From the NCBI GenBank assembly GCA_044226035.1, contig JBGAHT010000003.1:1-64000 (forward strand): DNA of 64,000 nt, read 5' to 3'. The notes under the pieces are model-generated. The model was not told where the DNA came from. It ran no database searches and saw only the letters and a program-made list of their open reading frames with translations. Of this stretch, positions 17,769-25,394 are shown piece after piece. The translations under genes were made by a program, and so were the position numbers. How positions within the stretch are numbered: position 1 is the first letter of the stretch; each line of letters starts with the position of its first letter. This stretch comes from Pseudoluteimonas sp044226035 (lineage in GTDB: Bacteria; Pseudomonadota; Gammaproteobacteria; Xanthomonadales; Xanthomonadaceae).

Positions 17769-19391
17769 TCAGGCGTCGTCGAGCGGGCGGATGGAATCGG
17801 GAACGACCTTCGCGCCCTGTTCGAGCATGCGGCGCACGTCCGGATCGTTCATGAAGGTTTCCTCGGCCTGCGCCTGGCGCGCGTCGCGCTGGCGCTCGTT
17901 GCGCACGTGCAGGGTTTCGCCCGAGGGTTCGGCCAATTCGAATTTGATCTGCGGTTCGACGCCGAGTTGCGGTTCCAGCGCGGCGGCGAGCATGCGCACC
18001 ATCGCCGGGCCCTTGAGGTGTTCGTCGGCCGGCGCGAGGGTCAATCGCAGCACGCCATCGGCGTAGGAAACGAAGCCCGAATGCGCGGCAAGCTGCGCAG
18101 CCGGGCCGCGCACGCCGCTGCGCGCGACCAGTTCCAGCCAGCCGTCGGCATCGAGTCGTGCGATCGACGGCGCCGGAACCGCGGGTTTCGGCGCGGCGGG
18201 CGCCGATGGCGCGGGCGCTGCGACCGGCGGTTCCGGCATCGGGCGCGGAACGGGCGCCGGCGCGGCAGCGCGCGGCGTCGCCGCGGGCGTGGACGCGGTT
18301 TGTGCGATGTTCGAATCCGGGCGGAACGCGAGCATGCGCAACAGCGCCATCTCGAAGCCCGCGCGCGGCGCCGGCGCCAGCGGCAGCTCGCGGCGGCCGT
18401 CGAGCGCCATCTGGTACCAGAGCTGGACCAGTTCGGGACGCAGCTTCGATGCGAATTCGCCGGCGTCGATGCCGTCGGCTTCGACCGTCGCTTCCGGCAC
18501 CAGCTGCTTCACCTGGATGCGATGCAAGCCGGAGGCGAGCGCGTCGAGCACGTCGCTCCAGTCCGGCGCGAATTCGGCGAGCTTCGACACCTCGTCGAGC
18601 AGGCGCGCGCCGTCGCCGTCGGCCAGCGCCTCGAGCAGCGCGCCGACGCGGGTGCGATCGACCGTGCCGAGCATCGCCGCGACTTGCGCTTCTTCCAGTT
18701 TCCCGCCGGTGTAGGCGATCGCCTGGTCGAGCAGCGACAGGCCGTCGCGCAGGCTGCCGTCGGCGGCCTTGGCCAGCAGCCGCACCGCGCCGTCGTCGGC
18801 GGCGATGCGTTCGGCGTCGAGGATCCTCGCGATCTGCCCGCGGATCTGCGGTTCGTCCAGCCGCTTGAGGTTGAACTGCAGGCAGCGCGAGAGCACCGTC
18901 ACCAGCAGTTTCTGCGGATCGGTGGTCGCGAGCAGGAACTTGACGTGCTCCGGCGGCTCTTCCAGCGTCTTCAGCAGCGCGTTGAACGCCGGCTTCGACA
19001 GCATGTGCACTTCGTCGATCAGGTAGACCTTGTACTTGCCGCGCGAAGGCACGTACTGCGCGTTGTCGATCAGGTCGCGCACGTCGTCGACGCCGGTGTT
19101 CGAGGCCGCGTCGATCTCCAGCAGGTCGATGTAGCGGCCGGCGTCGATGGCCAGGCAGGTCTCGCATTCGCCGCAAGGGTCGGCGCTGGTGCCGCGTTCG
19201 CAGTTCAGCGATTTCGCGAAGATGCGCGCGATGGTGGTCTTGCCGACGCCGCGGGTGCCGGTGAACAGGAAGGCGTGGTGCACGCGCCCGGTTTCCAGCG
19301 CGTTGGTCAGCGCCCGGACCACGTGTTCCTGCCCGACCAGTTCCGCGAAACGCCTGGGACGCCACTTGCGGGCGAGGACGAGGTACGACAT
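17769..19391 (-). CDS. dnaX: DNA polymerase III subunit gamma/tau
   Basis: DnaX is the ATPase of the sliding-clamp loader. It has 540 residues: Walker A FTGTRGVGKTTIARIF near residue 45, zinc site CERGTSADPCGECETC, Walker B VYLIDEVHMLS, sensor 1 LATTDPQKL and SRC motif LSRCLQFNLKRL. The C-terminal part (from about residue 365) is a Pro/Ala-rich linker followed by a tau domain. I saw no clear A-AAA-AAG slippery site, so a separately translated gamma is unproven here. It lies downstream of the 4.5S RNA gene. Confidence 0.96.
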   Translation of the reverse strand: MSYLVLARKWRPRRFAELVGQEHVVRALTNALETGRVHHAFLFTGTRGVGKTTIARIFAKSLNCERGTSADPCGECETCLAIDAGRYIDLLEIDAASNTGVDDVRDLIDNAQYVPSRGKYKVYLIDEVHMLSKPAFNALLKTLEEPPEHVKFLLATTDPQKLLVTVLSRCLQFNLKRLDEPQIRGQIARILDAERIAADDGAVRLLAKAADGSLRDGLSLLDQAIAYTGGKLEEAQVAAMLGTVDRTRVGALLEALADGDGARLLDEVSKLAEFAPDWSDVLDALASGLHRIQVKQLVPEATVEADGIDAGEFASKLRPELVQLWYQMALDGRRELPLAPAPRAGFEMALLRMLAFRPDSNIAQTASTPAATPRAAAPAPVPRPMPEPPVAAPAPSAPAAPKPAVPAPSIARLDADGWLELVARSGVRGPAAQLAAHSGFVSYADGVLRLTLAPADEHLKGPAMVRMLAAALEPQLGVEPQIKFELAEPSGETLHVRNERQRDARQAQAEETFMNDPDVRRMLEQGAKVVPDSIRPLDDA

Positions 19392-19462
19392 GCGGCCATT
19401 CTGCCATGCGCATGCCGCAGGCGCGGCGACATCGCGGCAGTTGCGGGACCCGAAAAGGAGGC

Positions 19463-19563
19463 GACCCCGCCGGCTGGCCTCGGCACCCGCATCGACCGAT
19501 ACCGTTGCTGCCTTCCGGCCCTGGCGGGGTTTTCGATCTAGCGTCGCGAGGGGCCGACGGGGC
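19463..19563 (-). ncRNA. ffs: 4.5S signal recognition particle RNA
   Basis: The minus strand contains the conserved SRP RNA core GCCAGGGCCGGAAGGCAGCA, corresponding to the E. coli GTCCGGAAGGAAGCAG loop that binds Ffh. Flanking segments (GGCCCCGTCGGCCCC at the 5' side and GGCCAGCCGGCGGGG at the 3' side) can pair to make the long closing helix. A T-rich stretch (CCTCCTTTTCGG) follows the 3' end. It lies just upstream of dnaX, the usual place in this group. The ends are estimated to within a few bases. Confidence 0.88.
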
Positions 19564-19600
19564 CACCACAGGACTGCGCGCGCATCGCGGCGCTGGAATC

Positions 19601-19693
19601 TGGCGGAGAGAGGGGGATTCGAACCCCCGAAGCGCGGTTTAGACGCTTACACACTTTCCAGGCGTGCTCCTTCAACCACTCGGACACCTCTCC
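19601..19693 (-). tRNA. tRNA-Ser (anticodon GGA)
   Basis: On the minus strand GGAGAGG pairs with CCTCTCC, a long variable arm (typical of class II tRNA) is present, and the anticodon loop CCTGGAAAG carries GGA. The T-arm GGTTCGAATCC is normal and CCA is encoded at 19601-19603. Confidence 0.96.
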
Positions 19694-19782
19694 GGACCGC
19701 CCTGCCGGCGCGGGCCTGCAAAGCGGGCGCGCAGTCTACCGCCCGCCCGCGACCCGGACAAGGAAAGCCGCGGATTCCGCGT

Positions 19783-20541
19783 TCAGGCCGCCGGCGGATC
19801 GCGCGGTGGCGCCAGTTCCAGCGCTTCCCCCGGGTCCGCGACGCGATGGCCGCGGGCGCGCATCTCCCCCGCCTCCGCCGCGCTGCCGTAGTGGTAGAGC
19901 ACGCAGCGCGAAAGCAGTTCGGCCGGGTATTCGCGCTCGAGGTCGTCGAGGCCGCTGTGCGAGGGATTGCCGCGCAGCGCGCAGTCGTGCGCGACGAGTT
20001 CGCCCGCGCCGGCGTAGTACGCGAGCAGTTCCGGGATCGGGCGCGTGTCGCCGGTCCAGACCATGCTGCCGGGCAGGCGCAGCGCGTACGCGGTTTGCGG
20101 CCAGTGGTGGCGCACCGGGAAGGCCGCGAGGTGCACGCCGTCGTGCCAGAAGCGTTCGCCGACCGCGATGAGCTGGAACGCGTCCCAGAAGTTCGCGCCG
20201 CCCTCGGCGAGCACGTTCGGGTAATCGGCCACGCGCTTGTGCAGCAGCGGCACCACGGTCGCCGGCACGTACACGCGCACGCGGCCGCGCCGCGCCGGGT
20301 CGAAGTACGCGGAGACGAACAGCTTCTCGAATCCGCCGATGTGGTCGAAATGCGTATGGGTGACGAACAGCGCTTCGGGAATCGCGCCGTAACGCGCGAC
20401 ATGCGCGGCCAATCCTTCCGCGCCGCAATCGATGGTGAGCCACGGCTTGCCGTCGCGCTCGATGGTCGCCGAGGCCGAGCCGAGCTGCCCGCTCGCGGCG
20501 GCGTTGCCGACCCCGAGGAAACGCAGTTTCCAGTCGCTCAT
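19783..20541 (-). CDS. MBL-fold metallohydrolase
   Basis: A 252-residue beta-lactamase-fold protein that probably uses two metal ions to hydrolyse a phosphodiester or ester. The metal motif FVTHTHFDHIGG is at about residue 50, WTGDTRPIP supplies a later Asp, and VAHDCALRGNPSHSG follows. Sequence and length resemble RNase Z-like and PhnP-like hydrolases, but the substrate is not identifiable. The ATG overlaps the kdkA stop by 4 bp (ATGA), so the two are cotranslated. Confidence 0.85.
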   Translation of the reverse strand: MSDWKLRFLGVGNAAASGQLGSASATIERDGKPWLTIDCGAEGLAAHVARYGAIPEALFVTHTHFDHIGGFEKLFVSAYFDPARRGRVRVYVPATVVPLLHKRVADYPNVLAEGGANFWDAFQLIAVGERFWHDGVHLAAFPVRHHWPQTAYALRLPGSMVWTGDTRPIPELLAYYAGAGELVAHDCALRGNPSHSGLDDLEREYPAELLSRCVLYHYGSAAEAGEMRARGHRVADPGEALELAPPRDPPAA

Positions 20542-21287
20542 GCGGCCTGCTCCCATGCCTGTTCGTACGCCAGGCGCAGGCGCGCGAAATCCGCATCGAC
20601 GTCCGCGACCGCGCGCGCGCCGCGCAGCTTGCGCAGGGACCGCAGCAGCCGCGCGAGGTTCTTCTCGCGCCAGCCGCGCGCGGGCCGGCGCAGGCGGCCG
20701 CGATCGAGGTCGATCAGCCAGCCCGCGCCATGCTCGTCGAACAGCACGTTGTGCGCGTTGAGGTCGGCGTGGTCGAGCCCGGCCTGGTGGAACGCGGCGA
20801 GGAGGCGCCCGGTTTCCGCCCACGGCGCGGCATTGCCCCGCTCCGCCGCGAGATCGGCGAGGCTGCGCGCGCCGGCGATGCGTTCGACCAGGATCGCCGC
20901 GCGATACACCCTGCCCCGCCGCCAGTAGCAGGCCGCGTGCGGCGCCGGCACCGCGAGCCCGCGCTGGCGCAGTTCGCGCAGCAGGCGGTATTCGGCGAGG
21001 CTGCGCACCCGCGCTTCGCCGTTCCATGCGTAACCGTCGCGACTCAGGCGCGCGGCGAAACCGCCGCGCAGGTAGCGCCGCAGCACCAGGCCGCGCCCGC
21101 CGGCATCGACGAACCACGCGCCGCCGCGCCCGCCGTTGCCGACGCGCTGCGCGCGCTCGCCCCAGTGTTCGGGGTCGAACAGCTCCGGTTCCGCTTGCCG
21201 CTGCCGCGCCGCGTCGAACAGAATCGCGCCATCACCACGGCGATCGTGGAAGCGGACGAGGGTGTCTTGCGCAGTGGCGGGAACCAT
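20538..21287 (-). CDS. kdkA: 3-deoxy-D-manno-octulosonate kinase (KdkA)
   Basis: KdkA phosphorylates Kdo attached to lipid A at the inner membrane. The 249-residue protein has a small kinase fold. The catalytic loop LDHADLNAHNVLFDEHG has HxDLxxxN, the metal-binding DFG equivalent is WLIDLDRGR, and the N-terminal GLVLRRYLRGG gives the ATP Lys region. An adjacent heptosyltransferase-type gene on the opposite strand supports a role in the inner core of lipopolysaccharide. The ATG at 21287 faces the divergent glycosyltransferase start, and the 5' ends overlap. Confidence 0.92.
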   Translation of the reverse strand: MVPATAQDTLVRFHDRRGDGAILFDAARQRQAEPELFDPEHWGERAQRVGNGGRGGAWFVDAGGRGLVLRRYLRGGFAARLSRDGYAWNGEARVRSLAEYRLLRELRQRGLAVPAPHAACYWRRGRVYRAAILVERIAGARSLADLAAERGNAAPWAETGRLLAAFHQAGLDHADLNAHNVLFDEHGAGWLIDLDRGRLRRPARGWREKNLARLLRSLRKLRGARAVADVDADFARLRLAYEQAWEQAA

Positions 21288-22352
21288 GGATCGAGTCTAG
21301 CAAGTCGCGCCGGCGCGCCGGCGTCGATCTGCCTGCTGCGCCTGTCGGCGCTCGGCGACGTCACCCACGTGCTGCCGCTGGTGCATACGCTGCAGCGGGC
21401 CTGGCCCGGGGTCGAGCTGACCTGGGTGATCGGCAAGGGCGAACGCCGCCTGCTCGACGGGCTGCCCGGCGTGCGCTTCCTCGAATACGACAAGAAGTCC
21501 GGGCTTGCCGGCATGCGCGCGTTGCGCCGCGAACTCGCCGGCCGGCGTTTCGATGCCTTGTTGCAGATGCAGGTCGCCGCGCGCGCGAACCTGCTGTCGG
21601 CGTTCATCCCGGCCGCGCGCCGCATCGGCTACGACAAATCGCGGGCCAAGGACCTGCACGGGCTGTTCGTCAACGAACGCATCCCGGACCGTCCCGGCAT
21701 CCATGTGCTCGACGCCATCGGCAGCTTCTGCGAACCGCTGGGGCTGCGGCAGACCGAAGTCGCGTGGAACCTGCCGGTGCCGGACGCGGCGTTCGAATGG
21801 GCTTCGGGGCAATGGCCCGACGACGGCGCGCCGGTCCTGATGGTTTCGCCCTGCTCCAGCCACGCGCGCCGCAACTGGCGCGCCGAACGCCATGCCGCGC
21901 TCGCCGACCATGCGGCGGCGAAAGGCTGGCGCGTCGTGCTCTGCGGCGGTCGCAGCGAACTCGAGCGCACCACCGGCGACGCGATCCTCGCGGCGATGAA
22001 GCACCCCGCGCTCGACCTGATCGGCAAGGACACGCTTAAGCAGCTTCCCGCCCTGCTCGCCCGCGCGAACCTGCTGGTCACGCCCGATTCCGGGCCGATG
22101 CACATCGCCAACGCGATGGGCACCAAGGTGCTGGGCCTGCACGCGGCCAGCAACCCGCGTCGCAGCGGCCCGTATTCCGACATCCGCTATTGCGTGGATC
22201 GCTACGACTCGGCCGCGCGCAAGTTCCTCGGCAAACCGGCCGAGGCACTGAAATGGGGAACGAAGATCGAATTCGACGGCGTGATGGACCTGGTCACGGT
22301 CGAGGATGCGGTGGAGGCGTTCGAGCGTTATATTCACGACCATCGGCTATAA
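21267..22352 (+). CDS. Glycosyltransferase family 9 (heptosyltransferase-like)
   Basis: GT9 enzymes transfer heptose from ADP-heptose to lipopolysaccharide inner core. About 361 residues: N-terminal SICLLRLSALGDVTHVLPLV, central GYDKSRAKDLHGLF, VSPCSSHARRNWRAERHA and the nucleotide-sugar motif LVTPDSGPMHIANAMGTKVLGLH. The start is uncertain because no ATG lies near the conserved N-terminus. TTG at 21267 with GAGG 6 bp upstream is preferred over GTG at 21246; both overlap the divergent kdkA 5' end. WaaC or WaaF type cannot be decided. Confidence 0.87.
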   Translation: MRSGGNHGSSLASRAGAPASICLLRLSALGDVTHVLPLVHTLQRAWPGVELTWVIGKGERRLLDGLPGVRFLEYDKKSGLAGMRALRRELAGRRFDALLQMQVAARANLLSAFIPAARRIGYDKSRAKDLHGLFVNERIPDRPGIHVLDAIGSFCEPLGLRQTEVAWNLPVPDAAFEWASGQWPDDGAPVLMVSPCSSHARRNWRAERHAALADHAAAKGWRVVLCGGRSELERTTGDAILAAMKHPALDLIGKDTLKQLPALLARANLLVTPDSGPMHIANAMGTKVLGLHAASNPRRSGPYSDIRYCVDRYDSAARKFLGKPAEALKWGTKIEFDGVMDLVTVEDAVEAFERYIHDHRL

Positions 22353-22376
22353 ACCGCCTCAACCGAGGAGCGGAAC

Positions 22377-22592
22377 ATGCCCATCATCCCCGAGCAGCTG
22401 GATCAACTGGGCAAATTCGAACGCCTGCAACTGGCCGAAGACCTGTGGGACCGTTTCGCCGCCGAGACCACGCCCGAGACCGATCCGGCTGTGCTGGATG
22501 AACTGGAACGCCGCGCGAAATGGCGCGATGCGCATCCGTCGCAAGGCAAGTCGCTGGCCCAGATCGCGGCCGGCCTCGGCGTCCGCCTGTGA
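22377..22592 (+). CDS. Antitoxin of the putative addiction-module component family
   Basis: This 71-residue acidic protein (MPIIPEQLDQLGKFERLQLA) matches the short antitoxin family usually paired with ParE/RelE toxins. It contains the typical LAEDLWDRFA helix and the terminal LELxRRxxWRDAHPxQGKSLAxI pattern, here ELERRAKWRDAHPSQGKSLA. It has GAGGAGC upstream of the ATG, and its stop overlaps the toxin GTG (GTGA), showing coupled translation. It should bind and neutralise the downstream toxin, which is itself truncated. Confidence 0.88.
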   Translation: MPIIPEQLDQLGKFERLQLAEDLWDRFAAETTPETDPAVLDELERRAKWRDAHPSQGKSLAQIAAGLGVRL

Positions 22593-22831
22593 CCCGACGG
22601 GTCGTCTTCGAAGCGCCAGCACAAGCGGAGATCGTCGCGGCTTTCGAGTGGTACGAACAGCGTTCGTACGGCCTGGGCGGCGAGTTCCTGCGTTCGGTCG
22701 CCGCAGCGGAAGAACGCATCTCACGTTCGGCGGAAAGCTATCCTGCCGCCCGCGGGCGTTTTCGTCGCATCCTGTTGCGTCGTTTCCCGTATGCGCGGTA
22801 CATCGCCGACGCAGATGTCAATTCTGGTTGA
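22589..22831 (+). pseudogene. ParE/RelE-type toxin, C-terminally truncated
   Basis: From the GTG at 22589 the 80 residues match the ParE/RelE fold: VVFEAPAQAEIVAAFEWYEQ, GLGGEFLRSV, IPxxP-like AESYPAARGRFRRILLRRFPY. Intact family members continue with about 15-20 residues that form the last beta-strand and hold catalytic residues (typically an arginine-containing VVxVxHxRR segment). Here the frame ends ARYIADADVNSG, and the last 14 bp overlap the 3' end of the opposite-strand GIY-YIG gene. I read this as a toxin broken at the junction with incoming DNA and probably inactive. Confidence 0.72.
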
Positions 22832-23693
22832 GGCCGTCCGGCTCGCGGGTATGCAGACGCAGTTTCCAGGTGTTTTCTGCGGCCACGACCTCCTCCGTCT
22901 CGGCGTCATGGGCCAGCAGTTGCAGAATGCTGAATTCGAAATTGTTCGCGTCCAACCCTCGCAACAATTTGTTTCCGCCATGGCCACTCGCCGCGTAGCC
23001 GAGCCATCGACCCAGCAGGTTGTCCTGTCCGTACGCCGAACCGACGTAACCCTTTCCACAGGCCTTGTCTCGGATGTAGTAGATGCCGCGCCACTGTTTC
23101 AGTGCGGCACGCCAACTCGACGGTAGCGCGTGCAATTCCTTCCAGTCGAGAACAATCTCCTGCCAGCGCGGCATGGGCGCGACTAGCAGGCTCTCCTCGG
23201 CGATGGAATGGACCGGGAGCACATTCCGGTCGGCCCAGCGCATCCAAGAACGTTCGCCACCAGGCCACTCGCAAACCAGCTTGCCCGACCAATCCGACAT
23301 GATGCCCATCGGCTTCAAGTCGAACCACAGCATTTGTTCACGCTTCACGGAAGCATTCATGCCGAAACTAACTAGTTCCCTGTTCTGCGGAATGTCCAAT
23401 ATCTGTCCGCGCTTCATCGCTTGATGACCCGCGTTCCGATACAGACCAACAAACAATGCCTTTCCGGCTGCGTGACCGAAAAAGGAGGCGAGATAATTGG
23501 CCCGAACAAGGGATTGCTCGACTTTTGGCGCATGAGCGCACTGAAAGGCATCGAACAGTTCACGTCTTTCCGCAATCAGCCAGGGAAAGACTTTGCGCAA
23601 TTCCGGTTCTTTGGGTCGATGTCTAAGAATCGCGACACCAGACGGGTCTATCGACTCCGCCGCAAGCAAAGCATTTAGATCGAATGCCGGCAT
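22818..23693 (-). CDS. GIY-YIG nuclease-domain protein
   Basis: It has 291 residues. The C-terminal 100 form a GIY-YIG domain: RGIYYIRD, KGYVGSAYG, the Arg in LLGRWLGYA, and Glu in EEVVAAENTWK as likely metal ligand. The N-terminal 190 residues (LFVGLYRNAG; MLWFDLKPMGIMSDWSGKLV; ERSWMRWADRNVLPV) are not a family I can name and may recognise DNA or another partner. Base composition is less GC-rich than the flanks. The start ATG (MPAFDLNALLAAE) is 9 bp downstream of the DUF6165 stop. A role in defence or mobile DNA is possible but unproven. Confidence 0.75.
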   Translation of the reverse strand: MPAFDLNALLAAESIDPSGVAILRHRPKEPELRKVFPWLIAERRELFDAFQCAHAPKVEQSLVRANYLASFFGHAAGKALFVGLYRNAGHQAMKRGQILDIPQNRELVSFGMNASVKREQMLWFDLKPMGIMSDWSGKLVCEWPGGERSWMRWADRNVLPVHSIAEESLLVAPMPRWQEIVLDWKELHALPSSWRAALKQWRGIYYIRDKACGKGYVGSAYGQDNLLGRWLGYAASGHGGNKLLRGLDANNFEFSILQLLAHDAETEEVVAAENTWKLRLHTREPDGLNQN

Positions 23694-23701
23694 CGCGTTA
23701 G

Positions 23702-24109
23702 TCAAGCCACCGGCTTCGCGCCGTAATCCTCGTACGACTTCTCCTCGACGTAGGCCGAACCCAGCGCGAGGTTGATGTCCTTCTTGATCCGCGCGCGCTC
23801 GTCGTTCTCGAAATACACGCTGCGCGCGAGGCGGATGAACTCCGCGTCGAAGGCCTGCGCCTTCTCCTTCAGCCGGATGTCGTCCTCGATCACCCACAAC
23901 CGCTCGTTCACCGCCTTCAGCGCCGCGCGCAATTCCGCAATGTCGCCGGACGCCGCCGGGTGCGCCATCCACGTGCGCTCCAGCGCCGAAAGCTCGTTGC
24001 GGACATTGGCCAGCTTGGCCGGGTCGGTCATGCGCTCGGACTTGATCTGCAGGATCGCGATCTTGTCGAGCAGCTCGCCGTAGGACACGGGGACCAGAAG
24101 TTCGGACAT
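23702..24109 (-). CDS. DUF6165 family protein
   Basis: The 135-residue protein is conserved in proteobacteria, often near lipopolysaccharide or glycosyltransferase genes. It begins MSELLVPVSYGELLDKIAIL and includes MTDPAKLANVRNELSALER, then an amphipathic alpha-helical region and the C-terminal NLALGSAYVEEKSYEDYG. The ATG at 24109 is chosen because the longer frame upstream has no family similarity. It is probably part of the kdkA/GT9 envelope neighbourhood. Function is unknown; a polysaccharide-related role is suggested only by context. Confidence 0.78.
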   Translation of the reverse strand: MSELLVPVSYGELLDKIAILQIKSERMTDPAKLANVRNELSALERTWMAHPAASGDIAELRAALKAVNERLWVIEDDIRLKEKAQAFDAEFIRLARSVYFENDERARIKKDINLALGSAYVEEKSYEDYGAKPVA

Positions 24110-24224
24110 GCGTCGATCCAGGGGCATCGGGGCCGGAAGTTTAGCGCCCTCGCCTTGTGGGCGGCCGTGCGCATCCGTATCATGGCGCCCCCGCGGCCGG
24201 CTCGCCGTCCGCGCGCCACATCCC

Positions 24225-24315
24225 GGAGAGGTGGCAGAGTGGTCGATTGTACCTGACTCGAAATCAGGCAAGGGTTTATAGCCCTTCGAGGGTTCGAATC
24301 CCTCCCTCTCCGCCA
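24225..24315 (+). tRNA. tRNA-Ser (anticodon CGA)
   Basis: The acceptor stem GGAGAGG/CCTCTCC, the anticodon loop in CCTGACTCGAAATCAGG giving CGA, a long variable arm and encoded CCA are all present. It is followed directly by a perfect 18-bp-stem terminator. Confidence 0.96.
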
Positions 24316-24357
24316 GACAAGCAAAAACGCCCCGAATGGGGCGTTTTTGCTTGTCTG
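24316..24357 (+). terminator. Rho-independent terminator after tRNA-Ser
   Basis: The perfect inverted repeat GACAAGCAAAAACGCCCC, then GAAT, then GGGGCGTTTTTGCTTGTC follows the CCA end. It has a strong GC core with a T5 tract and is symmetrical, so it could work in both directions. Confidence 0.92.
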
Positions 24358-24676
24358 ATGGAAGTGGCGGGTGAGAGGCCTTGCGGGTTCGACTGATTCG
24401 TCTGGAACGAATCAGGACAGCCGAAGGCTGCCCGTAGGGCGCGGCACAGGGATGTGCCGCGTCTATCCCTTCCCAGTCTTGAAGGCAAAGACGCTGGATC
24501 CCCGCCTGCGCGGGGATGACGAGCTAACAAAAGGCATTTACCGTTCCGACGCGAAGACCGCGTTCATTCCCGCCCCCGCAGAATGCACGCCGGCCCCGCG
24601 CCCTCCAACCCCGGCCGGGTGTCCGGAAATCCCGCCGGTCTTCGTTTACCCGGAAAAAAGCCATCGTCGAGGCCGC
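24358..24676. other. Intergenic region with tandem hairpins, no gene
   Basis: About 320 bp without a credible gene. It holds three closely spaced hairpins between 24389 and 24463: CTGATTCGT/ACGAATCAG, CAGCC/GGCTG and GCGGCACA/TGTGCCGC. Near 24492-24521 lies one arm of the common ATCCCCGC...GCGGGGATGACG repeat. A long open frame passes through on the plus strand but the protein similarity begins only at 24677. The promoter of the PP2C gene is expected here but I could not place it. Confidence 0.6.
24389..24463. repeat. Three tandem hairpins (REP-like cluster)
   Basis: Consecutive perfect inverted repeats: CTGATTCGT-ctgga-ACGAATCAG, then CAGCC-gaa-GGCTG, then GCGGCACA-ggga-TGTGCCGC. The last, with its GGGA loop, resembles repeats seen in Xanthomonadaceae intergenic DNA. 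A structured RNA leader is an alternative. Confidence 0.5.
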
Positions 24677-25381
24677 ATGATCGAATTCGGACACCTGACC
24701 CATGTCGGCCTGCGGCGCGAACTGAACGAAGACACCTACTACGGCGACAGCGAACTCGGGCTGTGGCTGGTGGCCGATGGCATGGGCGGGCACGAATACG
24801 GGGAAGTCGCGAGCGCCCTCGCCCGCGAGTCGATCGTGCGCGAAATCCGCCAGGGCACGCCGCTGGCGCAGGCCATCCGCATCGCCGACGAGGAGATCAT
24901 CCGCGCCTCGCGCCAGCGCAACGACGCCCTGCCGATGGGCACCACCGTCGTCGCCGCGCGCGTGCAGGACAACCGCTTCGAGGTCGCCTGGGTCGGCGAC
25001 AGCCGCGTCTACCTGTGGAAGGACGGCCAGCTGGCGCAGCTCTCGCAGGACCACAGCTACGTGCAGGAACTGATTTCGCAGGGCGCCATCAGCAGCGACC
25101 AGGCGCGCAGCCACCCGCACCGCAACGTCGTGACCCAGGCGCTGGGCGTGACCGATCCCGCCGCGCTCAACGTGGAAACGCTGTCGGGCGAACTGCGCCC
25201 GGGCATGCAGCTGCTGCTGTGCAGCGACGGCCTGACCGAGGAAGTGGATGACCGCGAGATCGGCCGCGTGCTCTCGCACACCGAATGCAGCGCCCAGGAA
25301 TGCGTCGACGGGCTGGTCGCGGCCGCGCTCGACGGCGGCGGTTCCGACAACGTGACCGTGTTGCTGGTGCGCCGGCACTGA
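24677..25381 (+). CDS. PP2C-family serine/threonine protein phosphatase
   Basis: The enzyme removes phosphate from Ser/Thr residues using two metal ions. It has 234 residues. The PP2C motifs are in order: LRRELNEDTYY (Asp/Glu ligands), WLVADGMGGHEYGEVAS, MGTTVVAARV, WVGDSRVYLW, LLCSDGLTEEVDD and GGSDNVTVLLVRR. The ATG at 24677 (MIEFGHLTHVG) gives the family N-terminus; about 100 upstream in-frame residues are not similar to anything. The partner kinase is not in this window. It is convergent with dnaQ. Confidence 0.93.
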   Translation: MIEFGHLTHVGLRRELNEDTYYGDSELGLWLVADGMGGHEYGEVASALARESIVREIRQGTPLAQAIRIADEEIIRASRQRNDALPMGTTVVAARVQDNRFEVAWVGDSRVYLWKDGQLAQLSQDHSYVQELISQGAISSDQARSHPHRNVVTQALGVTDPAALNVETLSGELRPGMQLLLCSDGLTEEVDDREIGRVLSHTECSAQECVDGLVAAALDGGGSDNVTVLLVRRH

Positions 25382-25394
25382 CCGACGCCTGGCT

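Noticed and set aside
17769..19391. Programmed frameshift site in dnaX
   Set aside because: No A-AAA-AAG slippery sequence with a following hairpin was seen, so a gamma product is not claimed.
20730..21266. Upstream extension of the GT9 reading frame
   Set aside because: It is the antisense shadow of kdkA; family similarity starts near 21325.
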